A DNA stretch of 64,000 bases from Halobaculum limi (GCF_029490015.1 NZ_CP120468.1:2170001-2234000); one strand, 5' to 3'. Positions 43,164 to 53,699 are shown, counted from the stretch's first letter. Numbers and translations: made by a program. Notes: generated by a model from the letters alone, not told the origin.

Positions 43164-44981
43164 TTACGCCTGCCCCGCCGGGTCCGACGGCGGGTCCGCG
43201 GCGGGTAGTCGGACCGTGACTGTGGTTCCAGTCTCGTCGACGTCGAAGGAGACGTCGCCGCCGGACTCTTCGACCAACCACACGACGAGCCACAGCCCCA
43301 TCCCCGAGGAGTGGGTCAGTTGCGTCTCGCCGCGCGCCCGGATCGGGTCGAGTTCCTGCTGGGGGATGCCCGGTCCGTCGTCCGAGATGGTTGTCACGAC
43401 GCGGTCGCCTTCCGTCCGAACGGTGATGTCGACCGTGGGGTGTTCGCGGTGGTTGTGTTCGACGGCGTTCTCGAGGAGGTTCTCGAACGCTGAATCGACG
43501 AGGTCGTTCGCCCACAGCCACGCCTCGTCGGGGGCGTCGACCGACACGCGGGCCTCGGGCCAGGCGAACTCAAGGCCGTCGACCTGCGCGCGGACCAACC
43601 CTGCGCCGTCGAGTCGCGTCGGTTTGGCACCCTCGGCGTCTATCGTCGCCTCCACCTCGCGGACGAGCGACGAGAGGTCGAGCATCCCCTCCGCCGCGTT
43701 TCGGATGTTGTCGATAGCCGTCGTCCCGCCGTCGCCGGTGAGCGTTCCCGACCCGTCGCCCCCTGGCACGGCGTCGATGTCCTCGTGGGTGGCGAGTTCT
43801 GCTTCGAGCATCTCCGCGTAGCCGATTACGACGTTCATATCGTTGCGCAAGTCGTGTCGGAGAATCCGGTTCAGCACGCTCATCCGCCGCCGGTGACGGT
43901 AGCTTTGGGTCACGTCGCGGACGGTCACGATGTCGCCTTCCAGCCCCGACCGAGCGAACGACGAGACGCGAACCGCGAGCGTGCGGTCGCCGCGGTCGGT
44001 CTGATAAACGACGTGTTCGGATCGCTCGGTGGGATCCGCACCGTGGTCTCGTCCGAGCGGTTCGACCGCGTGTTCGCTCTCGGTAGATGCGTCGTCGACG
44101 GCGTCGGCGACCACCGGCACGACAGCAGAGAGCGAGCGACCCAGTACGTCGTCGCGGTCGACCCCGAACAGCGTCGTCGCCGCCGTGTTGCAGTCGGTGA
44201 CGGTTCCGTCGTCGGTGAGGACGAACAACGCGTCGCTAATCTCGTCGACTGCGGTCTCGCGGGCGAACTGTTTGGCCGCTTCGGGCGCGTCGAGGAGGTC
44301 GTAGCGTGTGACGACGCCCGTCAGTAGGGCACCCGAGAGCGCCGTCGCGACGGGTGTCGGGTCGACCCACGGCCCAGCGAGGCCGAGGAGAGCGACCGTG
44401 TGTGCGAGCCACGGTGCGAAGACGGCGACCAACACGACCGCTCCTTGGACCGCGTCGCTGTCGGTCGTCAGTGCCGCGCGCCGTCCGACGGCGACCCCGC
44501 CGGCGGCGAGCAACACGTACGAGTACGCGGCGTGTAACACGAACATCGGGCCGTACGACACTGACAACGACGCCGCTCCGTCGGTGGTCACGAGGCCGGC
44601 GTCTCTCCAGAGCAACCCGGTCGCAGGCGAGGTCCACGCGGACACGACGGTTATCGCGGGGACCACACACAACGCCGCGATCATCCGTCGGTTCAGCCGG
44701 TTCGGGCGGGTAGAGAATCGTCCGGCGAACACGACCCACGCGACCGGAAGTGCGGCGAGGAACACGTAGCCGACCCGTGCAGCGAGGAGTTTTCCAGCAA
44801 GGTCTGCTTGTGCGTGTTCGACTGCCGTCGCAAGCGTCCACCCGGCCGCGGCGACGAGGACGACCGTCAGCGCAGTTCCGCTGGGCGTCCGGTGTCGCCC
44901 CCACAGGAACGCCGCTGCCAGCAGTGCCACTACTCCTGCCGCCGACAGCAACGGTGTGAACGGGACGACCTGCCACGTCAC
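43164..44981 (-). CDS. Membrane histidine kinase with N-terminal 7-helix sensor and PAS
   Basis: A 605-residue sensor kinase. Residues 1-220 form seven or eight helices of the haloarchaeal His-kinase N-terminal family. A PAS domain follows (DALFVLTDDGTVTDCNTAATTLFGVDRDD, about 245-345). The phospho-acceptor is in HDLRNDMNVVIGYAEMLE (His near 375). The ATPase has the N box FENLLENAVEHNH, the G1 box DDGPGIPQQELDPI and the G2 box SGMGLWLVVWLVEES. No response regulator is adjacent. Confidence 0.9.
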   Translation of the reverse strand: MTWQVVPFTPLLSAAGVVALLAAAFLWGRHRTPSGTALTVVLVAAAGWTLATAVEHAQADLAGKLLAARVGYVFLAALPVAWVVFAGRFSTRPNRLNRRMIAALCVVPAITVVSAWTSPATGLLWRDAGLVTTDGAASLSVSYGPMFVLHAAYSYVLLAAGGVAVGRRAALTTDSDAVQGAVVLVAVFAPWLAHTVALLGLAGPWVDPTPVATALSGALLTGVVTRYDLLDAPEAAKQFARETAVDEISDALFVLTDDGTVTDCNTAATTLFGVDRDDVLGRSLSAVVPVVADAVDDASTESEHAVEPLGRDHGADPTERSEHVVYQTDRGDRTLAVRVSSFARSGLEGDIVTVRDVTQSYRHRRRMSVLNRILRHDLRNDMNVVIGYAEMLEAELATHEDIDAVPGGDGSGTLTGDGGTTAIDNIRNAAEGMLDLSSLVREVEATIDAEGAKPTRLDGAGLVRAQVDGLEFAWPEARVSVDAPDEAWLWANDLVDSAFENLLENAVEHNHREHPTVDITVRTEGDRVVTTISDDGPGIPQQELDPIRARGETQLTHSSGMGLWLVVWLVEESGGDVSFDVDETGTTVTVRLPAADPPSDPAGQA

Positions 44982-45197
44982 GGGGATCGCACCTGGACTC
45001 GATCCGTCGAACGCGACGCACAGAAGATGTAAAAGCTAGGATACATATGGGACGAATCAGGACAGATTGTACTTAAAATTACCTCTGCTTCCACCGAACG
45101 GTGCGAATCGGGCGTTCGAGGTGACGGGCGCGGAAGCGGTGGGAGTCGAAATCGCGAGTCGGAAGGCTTCTTTCCCCCGCGCGGCCCATCGTGTCAT

Positions 45198-46217
45198 ATG
45201 CATCGGATCCGCCTCAACAACACCGTCTTCGAGGGACAGAACAACGTGTACGTCCTCGACGGCGGCGACACGGGGCACGTGAGCGATGAGTTGGTGCTCG
45301 TCGACGCCGGCGTCGCGCTTCCTGAGGTCCACGAGGAGTTGCGCTCGGAACTGGCGGCGCTCGGTCACGAGGTAGCCGATATCGACCGCGTGCTCGTCAC
45401 CCACTGGCACTACGACCACGCCGGCCTCGCGGGGGCGATTCAGGCGGAGTCCGGGGCGACGATTCACGCCCACGAAGCGGACGCACCGCTCGTCGCCGGC
45501 GACGAGGAGAGCCTACTCGACGAGCAGTCGCTCCAGCGCGAGAAGTTCCGCGAGTGGGACCTCCCGGACGACGCTCGCGAGGGCCTCGTCGAGTTCCTCG
45601 CCGATCATATGGACCTGGGCGGCGAGCAGTGTGAAGTCGAACCGTTCACCGACGGCGACCGCATCGCGGTTGGCGACCGAACGCTGGAGGCCGTCCACCT
45701 CCCTGGCCACGCCGCGGGACTGACCGCGTTCCACGACGCCGAGGCCGACGAGGCGTTCGTCGGCGACGTCATTCTCCCGAAGTACACGCCGAACGTCGGC
45801 GGGGCGGACGTCCGCGTCGACGCGCCGCTCGAACGCTACGTCGAGAGCCTACTGCGCCTCATCGACCGGGATCCGGCGACGGCGTGGCCCGGCCACCGCG
45901 ACCGCATCGACGACCCTGCGGGCCGTGCGGCGACCATCCTCCGGCACCACGTCGAGCGAACCGAGAACGTCGTTGGCGTCCTCGGCGATCGGGGGCCGTC
46001 GACGCCGTGGGAGGTGAGCGCCGCTCTGTTCGGCGACCTCCACGGCATCCACGTCCTTCACGGCCCCGGCGAGGCGTACGCGCACCTCGATCACCTCGCG
46101 CGGGCCGGCATCGCTGAACGCGACGGGAAACAGTACGCCCTCGTCGACGACGACCCGGACATCGGGTCGCTGTTCCCCGACCCCGGCATCGACCGCGTCG
46201 TCGAGTGGGAGGGGTGA
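45198..46217 (+). CDS. MBL-fold metallo-hydrolase
   Basis: A 339-residue metallo-beta-lactamase fold enzyme. THWHYDHAGLAG supplies the H-x-H-x-D-H metal ligands (about residues 73-79). Later ligands are LPGHAAGLTAFHDAEADEAFVGD and AWPGHRDRIDDPAGRA. A C-terminal alpha domain (VSAALFGDLHGIHVLHGPGEAYAHLDHL) has a winged-helix look, seen in the glyoxalase II / LACTB2-like branch. Substrate unknown. It is divergent from the histidine kinase gene with about 215 bases between them that hold no gene. Confidence 0.88.
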   Translation: MHRIRLNNTVFEGQNNVYVLDGGDTGHVSDELVLVDAGVALPEVHEELRSELAALGHEVADIDRVLVTHWHYDHAGLAGAIQAESGATIHAHEADAPLVAGDEESLLDEQSLQREKFREWDLPDDAREGLVEFLADHMDLGGEQCEVEPFTDGDRIAVGDRTLEAVHLPGHAAGLTAFHDAEADEAFVGDVILPKYTPNVGGADVRVDAPLERYVESLLRLIDRDPATAWPGHRDRIDDPAGRAATILRHHVERTENVVGVLGDRGPSTPWEVSAALFGDLHGIHVLHGPGEAYAHLDHLARAGIAERDGKQYALVDDDPDIGSLFPDPGIDRVVEWEG

Positions 46218-46323
46218 GGTGACAGTGCGGCGTTCTCGGAGTGAGTCGCTCTCGGTTCACTCTGCTCGCCGTTCGCCTTCGCGGTCTCGCGTTGCTCGAC
46301 CGCGCGCTGCTCACGGGTCGCTC

Positions 46324-46348
46324 CGAGGCCTCACTTCGTTCGGCCTCG
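46324..46348. repeat. Inverted repeat upstream of rpoL
   Basis: CGAGGCC (46324-46330), an 11-base loop TCACTTCGTTC, then GGCCTCG (46342-46348). The sequence between the MBL gene and rpoL (46218-46399) holds no gene; short GC-rich repeats of this kind, with a TCACTTCGTTC core, are scattered through haloarchaeal genomes. A TATA-like AAGCTTGAAA sits about 30 bases before rpoL. Confidence 0.5.
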
Positions 46349-46399
46349 CACGTCTCCCGAACACAAGCTTGAAACACGCCTCGGGCGAAATCAGCCGTA

Positions 46400-46708
46400 A
46401 TGGAACTTCGCGTCATCGAGAAGACGGACGAGGAACTCCGCATCGAGATCGCGGGCGAGGACCACACGTTCATGAACGTCCTCAAGGGCCAACTCCTCGA
46501 GACGGAGGGAGTCGCCGCCGCGACGTACGACATGAACCCCGAGCAGTCGGGTGGTCAGACGGAGCCGATCCTCTCTGTCAAGACTGAAGACGGCCTCGAC
46601 CCACTCGACGCCCTCGCTGAGGCTGCGAACGGCGTCTCTGCGAATCTCAAAGAACTGTACGACGACATCGAGGCCGCGTTCGCGGACGCCGACGCCGCCG
46701 AAGCGTAA
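46400..46708 (+). CDS. rpoL: DNA-directed RNA polymerase subunit L (Rpo11)
   Basis: A 102-residue subunit homologous to eukaryotic Rpb11/RPC19, which pairs with subunit D at the base of the polymerase assembly platform. [28 protein letters not shown] is the recognisable beginning of Rpo11, followed by [20 protein letters not shown] and the C-terminal helix [25 protein letters not shown]. The acid tail is halophile-specific. Confidence 0.95.
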   Translation: MELRVIEKTDEELRIEIAGEDHTFMNVLKGQLLETEGVAAATYDMNPEQSGGQTEPILSVKTEDGLDPLDALAEAANGVSANLKELYDDIEAAFADADAAEA

Positions 46709-46721
46709 GCGCGCGGTTCGG

Positions 46722-47291
46722 TTACAATTCGGGCTGTTTCTCGCCCGCGCGAATCGCCACGTCTAGCCAGTTGTCCATCGGGACCAGCGGGCACTCGTAG
46801 GCGTCGGCGTACGCGCAGAACGGACTGTACGCCTCGTTGAAATCGAGGATCCACGCGCCGTCGTCAGTGCGGTCGTCGGGGTCTTCGAGGTCGAGATACC
46901 GCCCGGCGGGATACGTCTCCTCGCCACTCGTGGCGTCACGGAACGGGACCCACAGGCGATACTCGTCGCCGGGGGCTTGGAACGCGTGGAGCGTCACGTC
47001 CTCGCCGTCGACGGTGAAGCGGAACTCGCCCACGTCGTGGTACGTCCGCGCGCCGTCTTGCGTCGTCTCGACCGTTATCTCCTCGGGGTCGTCGTGTTCG
47101 TGGAGGTGGACCTCGAACCGGTAGCCGGGGTCGGGGTCGAAGTACCGCAGTCCCGTGAAGTCCGCGCGGGTCGCCTGCGGAATCGGCGAGCGCGGGTGCT
47201 CCACGAAGAACTCGTCTTTCTGTGCTCGTTGCTCTCGAATCTCGTCGGCGTACGCCTCGGCGTCGATGTCGCTGTCGGAGTCGGTGGTCAC
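46722..47291 (-). CDS. DUF1684-family protein
   Basis: A 189-residue soluble protein. The family pattern is clear: IREQRAQKDEFFVEHPRSPIP near the N-terminus, GLRYFDPDPGYRFEV, TSGEETYPAGRYLDLE and the closing DFNEAYSPFCAYADAYECPLVP then AIRAGEK. In the family these residues suggest a beta-sandwich enzyme or ligand binder of unknown role. Convergent with rpoL, with 13 bases between the stops. Confidence 0.88.
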   Translation of the reverse strand: MTTDSDSDIDAEAYADEIREQRAQKDEFFVEHPRSPIPQATRADFTGLRYFDPDPGYRFEVHLHEHDDPEEITVETTQDGARTYHDVGEFRFTVDGEDVTLHAFQAPGDEYRLWVPFRDATSGEETYPAGRYLDLEDPDDRTDDGAWILDFNEAYSPFCAYADAYECPLVPMDNWLDVAIRAGEKQPEL

Positions 47292-47395
47292 ACTAGTCAG
47301 TCATCGGCTCGACGTATCAACGTTCACCGGGTGTGTCCGCGCCGCGCCTCGCCGAGGAAGCGCGAGGTGCAACAGTGGGGGAAGACGACCCGGCC

Positions 47396-48214
47396 TTACA
47401 GCCGAACGGGGACGTCGTGGTCCGCGAGATACTGCTTCACCTCGTCGATGCCGTACTCGTCGAAGTGGAAGATGGAGGCGGCGAGGCCGGCGTCGGCGTT
47501 CGCGTCGACGAACACCTCACGCATGTGTTCGGGACTACCACAGCCAGACGAGGCGATGACCGGCGTCGACACGGCGTCACAGACGGCCTTCGTCAGCGGG
47601 ATGTCGTAGCCGTCTTTCGTGCCGTCGGCGTCGATGGAGTTGACGAACAACTCGCCCGCGCCGCGTTCTTCGGCCTCTTTCGCCCACGTCACCACGTCGA
47701 TGCCGGTTCCTTCGCGCCCGCCCTTGACGGTACACTCGAACCAGCACTCGCGCCCGTCATCGAGCGTGACGTAGTGGTCGCCCTCGTCGTCGAAGCGGCG
47801 GCGGGCGTCGACCGAGATGACGATACACTGACTGCCGAATGCGTCTGCACCCTCGGTGATCAACTCGGGGTTTGCGATGGCCCCGGAGTTGATTGACACC
47901 TTGTCCGCACCGGCGCGAAGCGTCTCTTTGATATCGGCTTTCGTACGGATGCCGCCGCCGACGGTGAGGGGGATGAAACACTCGTCGGCGACTGCTCGGA
48001 CCGTATCGAGCATCGTCTCGCGGCCCTCGGCGCTGGCGGTGATGTCCAAGAACACGAACTCGTCGGCTCCCGCCTCGTTGTACTTCTTCGCCATCTCGAC
48101 GGGGTCGCCGGAGTACTCCAGGTTCTCGAAGTTGACGCCGGTGTAGACGGCGGCGTTCCCGTCGTCGTCGAGGTCGACGTCGATACACGGGATGATCCGC
48201 TTCGTGAGAGTCAT
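47396..48214 (-). CDS. hisF: Imidazole glycerol phosphate synthase, cyclase subunit
   Basis: A 272-residue TIM barrel that with HisH makes imidazole glycerol phosphate and AICAR during histidine synthesis. Recognisable stretches: [25 protein letters not shown] with the catalytic Asp, [46 protein letters not shown] with the second catalytic Asp, and [17 protein letters not shown]. An insertion of about 15 residues in the middle (after VISVDARR) is halophile-typical. hisH is not adjacent. Confidence 0.96.
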   Translation of the reverse strand: MTLTKRIIPCIDVDLDDDGNAAVYTGVNFENLEYSGDPVEMAKKYNEAGADEFVFLDITASAEGRETMLDTVRAVADECFIPLTVGGGIRTKADIKETLRAGADKVSINSGAIANPELITEGADAFGSQCIVISVDARRRFDDEGDHYVTLDDGRECWFECTVKGGREGTGIDVVTWAKEAEERGAGELFVNSIDADGTKDGYDIPLTKAVCDAVSTPVIASSGCGSPEHMREVFVDANADAGLAASIFHFDEYGIDEVKQYLADHDVPVRL

Positions 48215-48283
48215 ACCGGCGATAGCCGCGAGTGGGGTTTCACGGTTTCGCCTGTCGACGCCCGCGTCGCCCGAGCGACCCAG

Positions 48284-48610
48284 TCACTGCTTCCACCCTG
48301 CCTGCGTACCGCCGCCGTACAGCCAATCGCGGATTCGGCCGACAATCGAGTGGAGAACGACGAACAAGATGAACACATACGCGAGGCCGACTACCGCCTG
48401 CGCCATCGGGCCGACGCGAGCGGCGATCATCGGGAATCCGTACCGGAGGTAGAGGTACACCCCGCCGACGACGCCGCCGAGACCGATGCTCGCGACGACC
48501 ACGGCGTAACACGCGAATATCGTCCACCAGATGCCTTCCGCGACGTACTCGTTGCGGCGTGCGACACGTCGGACGCGATGGAGGAGGAACGAAGTCGTAT
48601 CGGGGAGCAC
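48284..48610 (-). CDS. Two-helix membrane protein
   Basis: A 108-residue protein with helices at about residues 28-55 (WWTIFACYAVVVASIGLGGVVGG) and 70-92 (AQAVVGLAYVFILFVVLHSIVG). The N-terminal part is basic (HRVRRVARRNEYVAEG) and the C-terminus ends GGGTQAGWKQ. Unknown function; conserved appearance and clean ends support a real gene. It stands between hisF and the alpha-glucosidase on the same strand. Confidence 0.6.
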   Translation of the reverse strand: MLPDTTSFLLHRVRRVARRNEYVAEGIWWTIFACYAVVVASIGLGGVVGGVYLYLRYGFPMIAARVGPMAQAVVGLAYVFILFVVLHSIVGRIRDWLYGGGTQAGWKQ

Positions 48611-48670
48611 ACTCGAACGGCGCTCACGGGCGCCACTTAGCCGTTCGGGAGCGACGACCGGCCTCGTGGG

Positions 48671-50437
48671 TCACTTCAGCAGGTACACTCGCGCCTCCCA
48701 CGGTCGGGCGGTGTACGATTCGACGGCACCCGGCGACGGCGTCTCGCCGTAGTTCGACAGTTCCAGCGTCGTATCCGCGCCCGCGACGGCCTGTGGTGGT
48801 GTCACATCAACCCTGTCACCGCTCCAGTTGAGGGCGACGAACGCGCGGTCGTGGTTGGCGTCGGCCGCGGTGTCCGTCGCGGTGTTAGCGTCGTCGAGCG
48901 TCCGGGTGTACGCCCACACACGTTCGTCCTCGGGCGTGTGGTTCTCGTACTCCCCGTACACGAGCACCGGGTGGTCGTCGCGAACGTCGATCAGTCGACG
49001 GTAGTAGTGCCACGCCGAGTCGGGGTCGCCACGTTGGCGTTCGACGTTGACCTCGTCGTGGTCCTCGTGGAGTCGGATCCACGGGTCGCCGTCGGTGAAC
49101 CCGGCGTGTTCGCCGGTCGTCCACTGCATCGGCGTCCGACTCGTGTCGCGACTGTGGGCGTTGAGTCCGTCTTTGATCGCCTCGAACGACGACACCTCGC
49201 CCGCCGCGAGAGCGTTCTCCACCGTCCGAACCGTCTCCACGTCGCGGAACTCCGAGAGCGACTCGAACGTGGGATTACTCATCCCGAGTTCCTCGCCCTG
49301 GTACACGTACGGCGTCCCGCGGAGCGTGTGCAGGAGCGTGGCGATACACGTCGCCGACTCCCGACGGTACTCGTCGTCGTCGCCGAATCGGGAGACGACG
49401 CGGGGTTGGTCGTGGTTGTTGAAGTAGAGGCTGTTCCAGCCGCGACCGTACAACCCCTCCTGCCAGCGATCGAACGTCTCCTTGAGGTCTGTCAGCGACC
49501 ACTCCTCGCGCTCCCACAGACGCTCGCCGCGTCCGATGCCGACGTGGTCGAAGTGGAAGATCATACTGAGGCCGTCCCCGTCGGGGCCGACGTACTCGGC
49601 GGCCTCCTCGACCGACGGCTCCCCGATGCACTCGCCGACGGTGAGCAGTCGCTCGTCGTCGAACACCTCCTCGGCGAGTTCCGAGACGTACTCGTGGATT
49701 CGCGGGCCGTTCGGGACGAGACGGAGCGTGCCGTTGAACGGGTCCGACTGCTCGCCGTTCGGGTAGCCTGCGGGCTTCGAGAGCAGGTTCACCACGTCGA
49801 GGCGGAAGCCGTCGATACCCTCGTCGAGCCAGAACTGCATCTCGTCGGCGACGGCCTCGCGGACCGCCGGGTTCTCCCAGTTCAGGTCGGGCTGTTTGGG
49901 GTCGAACAGGTGGAGGTACCACTGCTCGCGTTCGTCGTCGTACGACCACGCGGGGCCGCCGAAAAAGGACTGCCAGTTGTTCGGCGGAGCCTCACCGTCT
50001 GGCCCTCGCTCGCTGCTCCACGACGCGTCGGCGGCGTCGACGCCGTCGGCCCAGTGATACCAGTCAGCCGTCGCGCCGCGGCGGCGCGAGATCTCGAACC
50101 ACTCGTGTTCGTCGGAGGTGTGGTTCGGGACGAAGTCCATCACGAGGCGGATGTCGCGGTCGTGGAGGGCGTCGCGGACGCGCCGCCAGTCGTCCATAGT
50201 CCCGAACGTGTCGTCGATGGCGCGATAGTCGGCTACGTCGTAGCCGTTGTCCGCCATCGGCGACTCGTACACCGGGTTGAGCCACACCGCGTCGACGCCC
50301 AGGTCGTCGAGGTAGTCGGCACGGTCGGCCAGGCCAGCGAGGTCGCCAACGCCGTCGCCGTCGCCGTCGGCGAAACTCCGCGGGTAAACCTGGTAGACGG
50401 TTGCCTCCTTCCACCAGGTCCGTCGCTCTACAGTCAT
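48671..50437 (-). CDS. GH13 alpha-glucosidase (oligo-1,6-glucosidase type)
   Basis: A 588-residue glycoside hydrolase that releases glucose from short alpha-glucosides. The barrel motifs are complete: WWKEATVYQVYPRSFADGDGDGVGD at the start, DAVWLNPVYESPMADNGYDVADY, MDFVPNHTSDEHEWF, GFRLDVVNLLSKPAG with the nucleophile Asp (about residue 212), VGECIGEP with the acid Glu, and YFNNHDQPRVVSRFG with the third Asp. ATG 50437 is preferred over 50449. No signal peptide, so intracellular. Confidence 0.93.
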   Translation of the reverse strand: MTVERRTWWKEATVYQVYPRSFADGDGDGVGDLAGLADRADYLDDLGVDAVWLNPVYESPMADNGYDVADYRAIDDTFGTMDDWRRVRDALHDRDIRLVMDFVPNHTSDEHEWFEISRRRGATADWYHWADGVDAADASWSSERGPDGEAPPNNWQSFFGGPAWSYDDEREQWYLHLFDPKQPDLNWENPAVREAVADEMQFWLDEGIDGFRLDVVNLLSKPAGYPNGEQSDPFNGTLRLVPNGPRIHEYVSELAEEVFDDERLLTVGECIGEPSVEEAAEYVGPDGDGLSMIFHFDHVGIGRGERLWEREEWSLTDLKETFDRWQEGLYGRGWNSLYFNNHDQPRVVSRFGDDDEYRRESATCIATLLHTLRGTPYVYQGEELGMSNPTFESLSEFRDVETVRTVENALAAGEVSSFEAIKDGLNAHSRDTSRTPMQWTTGEHAGFTDGDPWIRLHEDHDEVNVERQRGDPDSAWHYYRRLIDVRDDHPVLVYGEYENHTPEDERVWAYTRTLDDANTATDTAADANHDRAFVALNWSGDRVDVTPPQAVAGADTTLELSNYGETPSPGAVESYTARPWEARVYLLK

Positions 50438-50501
50438 ATCTTGGCGCACAGGCGCCGGCCGGATAGGTGTTTTTTTGCCGCGCGCCGCCCGACCGAGGCG
50501 T

Positions 50502-50657
50502 ATGGCCGACCACCACGACCACGACCACTACAAGGAGTTCGACTACGAGCGCGTTACTTCGCCGATGCAGGACGTGACGACCGGGCAGGCAGTCACCGGC
50601 GCCGTCATCGCCCTCGTCGGCATCGCCATCGCGTTCGGCCTGCCGCTCGTCCTGTAA
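50502..50657 (+). CDS. 51-residue membrane protein, His-rich start
   Basis: A short frame: MADHHDHDHYKEFDYERVTSPM, then a helix of about 22 residues (VTGAVIALVGIAIAFGLPLVL). A small protein of this shape occurs widely in haloarchaea; the role is unknown and the His/Asp start could bind metal. The ATG at 50502 is chosen because the frame upstream is Arg/Pro-rich. It is divergent from the alpha-glucosidase. Confidence 0.7.
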   Translation: MADHHDHDHYKEFDYERVTSPMQDVTTGQAVTGAVIALVGIAIAFGLPLVL

Positions 50658-50775
50658 GGGACGACGAACACGCAGGGTCGTCGACGCGACAACCCTGCCG
50701 CGTTCTGGTTCGTCCACAGCAACTCACGCTTCAAACGGTTCTTCTGGCACACTCTCTGCCGAGCGCTTGCTCGAC

Positions 50776-52902
50776 TCAGTCGAGTTCGCGCTCGATGACC
50801 GAGCGGAGGTCGCGGACGGCCCCCGCGTCGTACGCGAGCGTCTCGTCGCCGACCGTCAGCGAGAGCGTCCCATCGTCGGTCGCCGTCCCGAGTTCCTCGA
50901 CCGGCGCGACGCCGTCGAAGGCCGCACGAACCGCGTCGGGGTCGGTCGTCTCGACGACCGCGCGGCCGGGCGTCTCGTCGAACAGCGAGATCGCGTCCTC
51001 AACGGCCACCTCTGCGCCCGTATCTGCCGTGATCAGTTCCGCGAGCGTCACCGCGAGACCACCGTGGCTCACGTCGTGGACCGCCAGCGTCGCGTCGTCG
51101 TCAGCGACTGACGCGAGCGTCTCCACGACTGCGGGCGCGTTCTCCGGCAGGTCGGGGAAGCGGTCCGTGCCGCCCGCCTGCGCGAGATACTCGGACCCGC
51201 CAAGCGCACCGCCGGGCGCGCCGACGTGGAGCAGGGTTCCCTCGCCCGACAGCGACGCGGGCGGTGCGGAGAAGCCGGCCTTCGTGCCGATGACCGCCAG
51301 CGTCGGCGTCGGTGGGACGGGACCTGCCTCGCTGTCGTTGTACAGCGAGACGTTGCCGCCGACGACCGGCACAGAGAGGTCCGCACACATCTCCGCGAGG
51401 CCGTCGACGGCCGCGGCGAAGCCACCGTACACGTCCGGCTTCTCGGGGTTGCCGCCGTTGAGACAGTCGACCGCTGCGAGCGCCGTTGCCCCCTTCGCCG
51501 CGAGGTTAGTGACGTTCTCCAGTGCGACCGCGCGAGCGCCGTCGTACGGCGCGGCGGCCGTCCAGCGTGGCTCCGCGCCCGAGGAGATGGCGAGTCCAAG
51601 CGGGTCGCCCGACTCCGTCTGTGCCTCTCGAATCGCCATCACTGCGGCGTCGTCGCCGGGGAGCATCGAGGTTCGGACGCCGACCTCGTGGTCGTACTGT
51701 CGGTACACCCAGCGCTTGCTCGCCGTGTTGGGATGGCCGACGACGGCTTCGAACACGGCCGCGAGGTCGGCGTCGGGCAGGTCGCGGTCGGGTTGGGTCG
51801 GTTCCTCGCGAGCAAGGTCGTTCATCGGCGCGCCGTCCGCGAGGTACTCGGCGGGCGCGTCGACGACCGTCTCGCCCTCGAACGTGCAGACGTAGTTGCC
51901 GTCGGTCACTTCGCCGATGACCGAACAGCCCAGGTCGAAGCGGTCGGCGAGTTCCGCGACGCGGTCGGTGTCCTCCGGGCGAACCTCGTACACCATCCGC
52001 TCTTGACTCTCCGCGAGGAGGATCTCCATCGCGTTCATATTCGGTTCGCGCTGGTGGACACGGTCGAGTTGGATCTGTGCGCCGAGACCACCCTTCGCGA
52101 CGAGTTCCGAGGAGGCGCCACCCAGTCCGGCCGCACCGAGGTCCCTGGCGGCGACGAGCAGTCCCTCGTCGACGAGCGACTCGTTGCACTCAATGAGTCG
52201 CTTCTCTGCGTAGGGGTCGCCCACCTGCACGGCGGGCCGGTCTTCGGTCTCGGCGTCTTCCGCGAGGTCCTCAGAGGCGAAGGAAGCCCCGCCGAGGCCG
52301 TCGCGACCGGTCGCGTTGCCGACGAGGACCAACTTGTTCCCGGGCGTCTCGGCGGTCGCCGTGACGAGGCGGTCGGGCGTCGTCAGGCCGACGCAGGCGA
52401 CGTTGACGAGCGGATTGCCCTCGTAGCCGTCGTTGAATGCGACCGACCCGGCGACCGTGGGGACACCGATACAGTTGCCGTAGTGGCTGATTCCCTCGAC
52501 GACGCCCTCGAACAGGTACTTCGAGTGTTCGCGGTCGAAGTCGCCGAAGTACAGCGAATCGGCCAAGGCGATGGGGTACGCGCCCATCGACATCGTGTCG
52601 CGGACGATGCCGCCGACGCCGGTGGCCGCGCCGTCGAACGGGTCGACGTAGGAAGGGTGGTTGTGGCTCTCGATACCGAGCGTCGCGTACGTCTCGTCGT
52701 CTAAGGCAACGACTGCGGCGTCGTCGCCGGGGCCGATGACGACGTCGTCGCTCTCGCTGTCGAACGCCGACAGCAGGGGGCGTGACGAGCGATACGCACA
52801 GTGTTCGCTCCAGAGATTCTCGAACAGTGCGGCCTCCGCACGGGTGGGTTCCCGTCCGAGTTCCGCCTCCACCAGGTCGCGGTCCGCGTCGGCGAGGGGC
52901 AT
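50776..52902 (-). CDS. purL: Phosphoribosylformylglycinamidine synthase, PurL subunit
   Basis: A 708-residue enzyme for the fourth step of purine synthesis. Recognised parts: the N-terminal [34 protein letters not shown], the ATP/PurM-like domain [15 protein letters not shown], the HNHPSYVDP segment, [14 protein letters not shown], and the second PurM-like half from [10 protein letters not shown]. The glutaminase half (PurQ) and PurS are separate genes in archaea and are not in this window. Confidence 0.95.
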   Translation of the reverse strand: MPLADADRDLVEAELGREPTRAEAALFENLWSEHCAYRSSRPLLSAFDSESDDVVIGPGDDAAVVALDDETYATLGIESHNHPSYVDPFDGAATGVGGIVRDTMSMGAYPIALADSLYFGDFDREHSKYLFEGVVEGISHYGNCIGVPTVAGSVAFNDGYEGNPLVNVACVGLTTPDRLVTATAETPGNKLVLVGNATGRDGLGGASFASEDLAEDAETEDRPAVQVGDPYAEKRLIECNESLVDEGLLVAARDLGAAGLGGASSELVAKGGLGAQIQLDRVHQREPNMNAMEILLAESQERMVYEVRPEDTDRVAELADRFDLGCSVIGEVTDGNYVCTFEGETVVDAPAEYLADGAPMNDLAREEPTQPDRDLPDADLAAVFEAVVGHPNTASKRWVYRQYDHEVGVRTSMLPGDDAAVMAIREAQTESGDPLGLAISSGAEPRWTAAAPYDGARAVALENVTNLAAKGATALAAVDCLNGGNPEKPDVYGGFAAAVDGLAEMCADLSVPVVGGNVSLYNDSEAGPVPPTPTLAVIGTKAGFSAPPASLSGEGTLLHVGAPGGALGGSEYLAQAGGTDRFPDLPENAPAVVETLASVADDDATLAVHDVSHGGLAVTLAELITADTGAEVAVEDAISLFDETPGRAVVETTDPDAVRAAFDGVAPVEELGTATDDGTLSLTVGDETLAYDAGAVRDLRSVIERELD

Positions 52903-52985
52903 TCACGTGTGCGGTCATCCTGGCCGGTCAAATGGCTTTCTATGTGCACATTCGTGCGTATTCTCGGCGTCGGTCGACCGGGGTT

Positions 52986-52994
52986 CTTTTTATC
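52986..52994 (+). promoter_or_regulatory. Promoter of the PHP / asparagine-synthase-like pair
   Basis: CTTTTTATC, a TATA-like element 22-30 bases before the GTG start at 53016. This supports GTG as the true leaderless start. Confidence 0.55.
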
Positions 52995-53015
52995 AGGCCG
53001 GGTCTACCGACGGTC

Positions 53016-53699
53016 GTGCTTTCGGTCGAGCTGCACAGTCACTCCGCACTTTCGCACGACGGCCGCGACCCGGTCGATATGCTGCTCGAACAGGCGGCCG
53101 CCGTCGGCCTCGACGCACTCGCCGTCACGGACCACGACGAAATCGACGCGAGCCTGGAGGCCGCAGCGATGGCCGACGACTACGGCCTCGTCGGGATTTC
53201 AGGAATGGAGGTGACGAGTGCTGCAGGCCACGTCCTCGCGTTCGGTATCGAGGAGGCCATCCCGCCGGGGCTCAGTTTCGACGAGACGCTCGACCGCATC
53301 CGCGATCAGGGCGGCCTCTCGGTCGTCCCGCACCCGTTCCAGAAGTCGCGCCACGGCGTCGCCCCGCACATCACGGAGGACCAACTCGCCAGCGCCGACG
53401 CCATCGAGGTGTACAACTCGCGCCTGCTCACCGGTCGCTCGAACCGACAGGCGGAGTCGTTCGCCGTCGACCGCGGCGTCCCGATGACCGCCGGCAGCGA
53501 CGCGCACATCTCGGAGATGGTCGGACAGGCCATCACAGAGGTCGGTGCCGCCGACCGCTCGGTCGACGCGATTCTCGACGCGATTCGCGACGGTCGAACC
53601 AGCGTCGTCGGCAAGCGCACGCCGTGGCACATCTCCTTCCGGCAGGCCGCCGGCGGCGCGAAACGACGGATCGGTCGGCGCGTAGCCGACTTCCTCTGA
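53016..53699 (+). CDS. PHP-domain metal-dependent phosphoesterase
   Basis: A 227-residue PHP enzyme, which uses a cluster of metals to cleave a phosphate ester. The motif set is complete: ELHSHSALSHDGRD (His8, His10 and Asp), TDHDEI, SGMEVTS, VVPHPFQKS and GSDAHISEMVG. Start is GTG 53016, because the residues before it are not family-like and the TATA box is at the right distance. Its stop overlaps the next start (TGATG), so it is co-expressed with the asparagine-synthase-like gene. Substrate unknown. Confidence 0.9.
   Translation: MLSVELHSHSALSHDGRDPVDMLLEQAAAVGLDALAVTDHDEIDASLEAAAMADDYGLVGISGMEVTSAAGHVLAFGIEEAIPPGLSFDETLDRIRDQGGLSVVPHPFQKSRHGVAPHITEDQLASADAIEVYNSRLLTGRSNRQAESFAVDRGVPMTAGSDAHISEMVGQAITEVGAADRSVDAILDAIRDGRTSVVGKRTPWHISFRQAAGGAKRRIGRRVADFL

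Noticed and set aside
48851-51895. A 1014-codon open frame on the plus strand
   Set aside because: It runs antisense through the alpha-glucosidase and purL genes. Its translation is Arg/Val-rich with no domain, a usual effect of high GC on the opposite strand.
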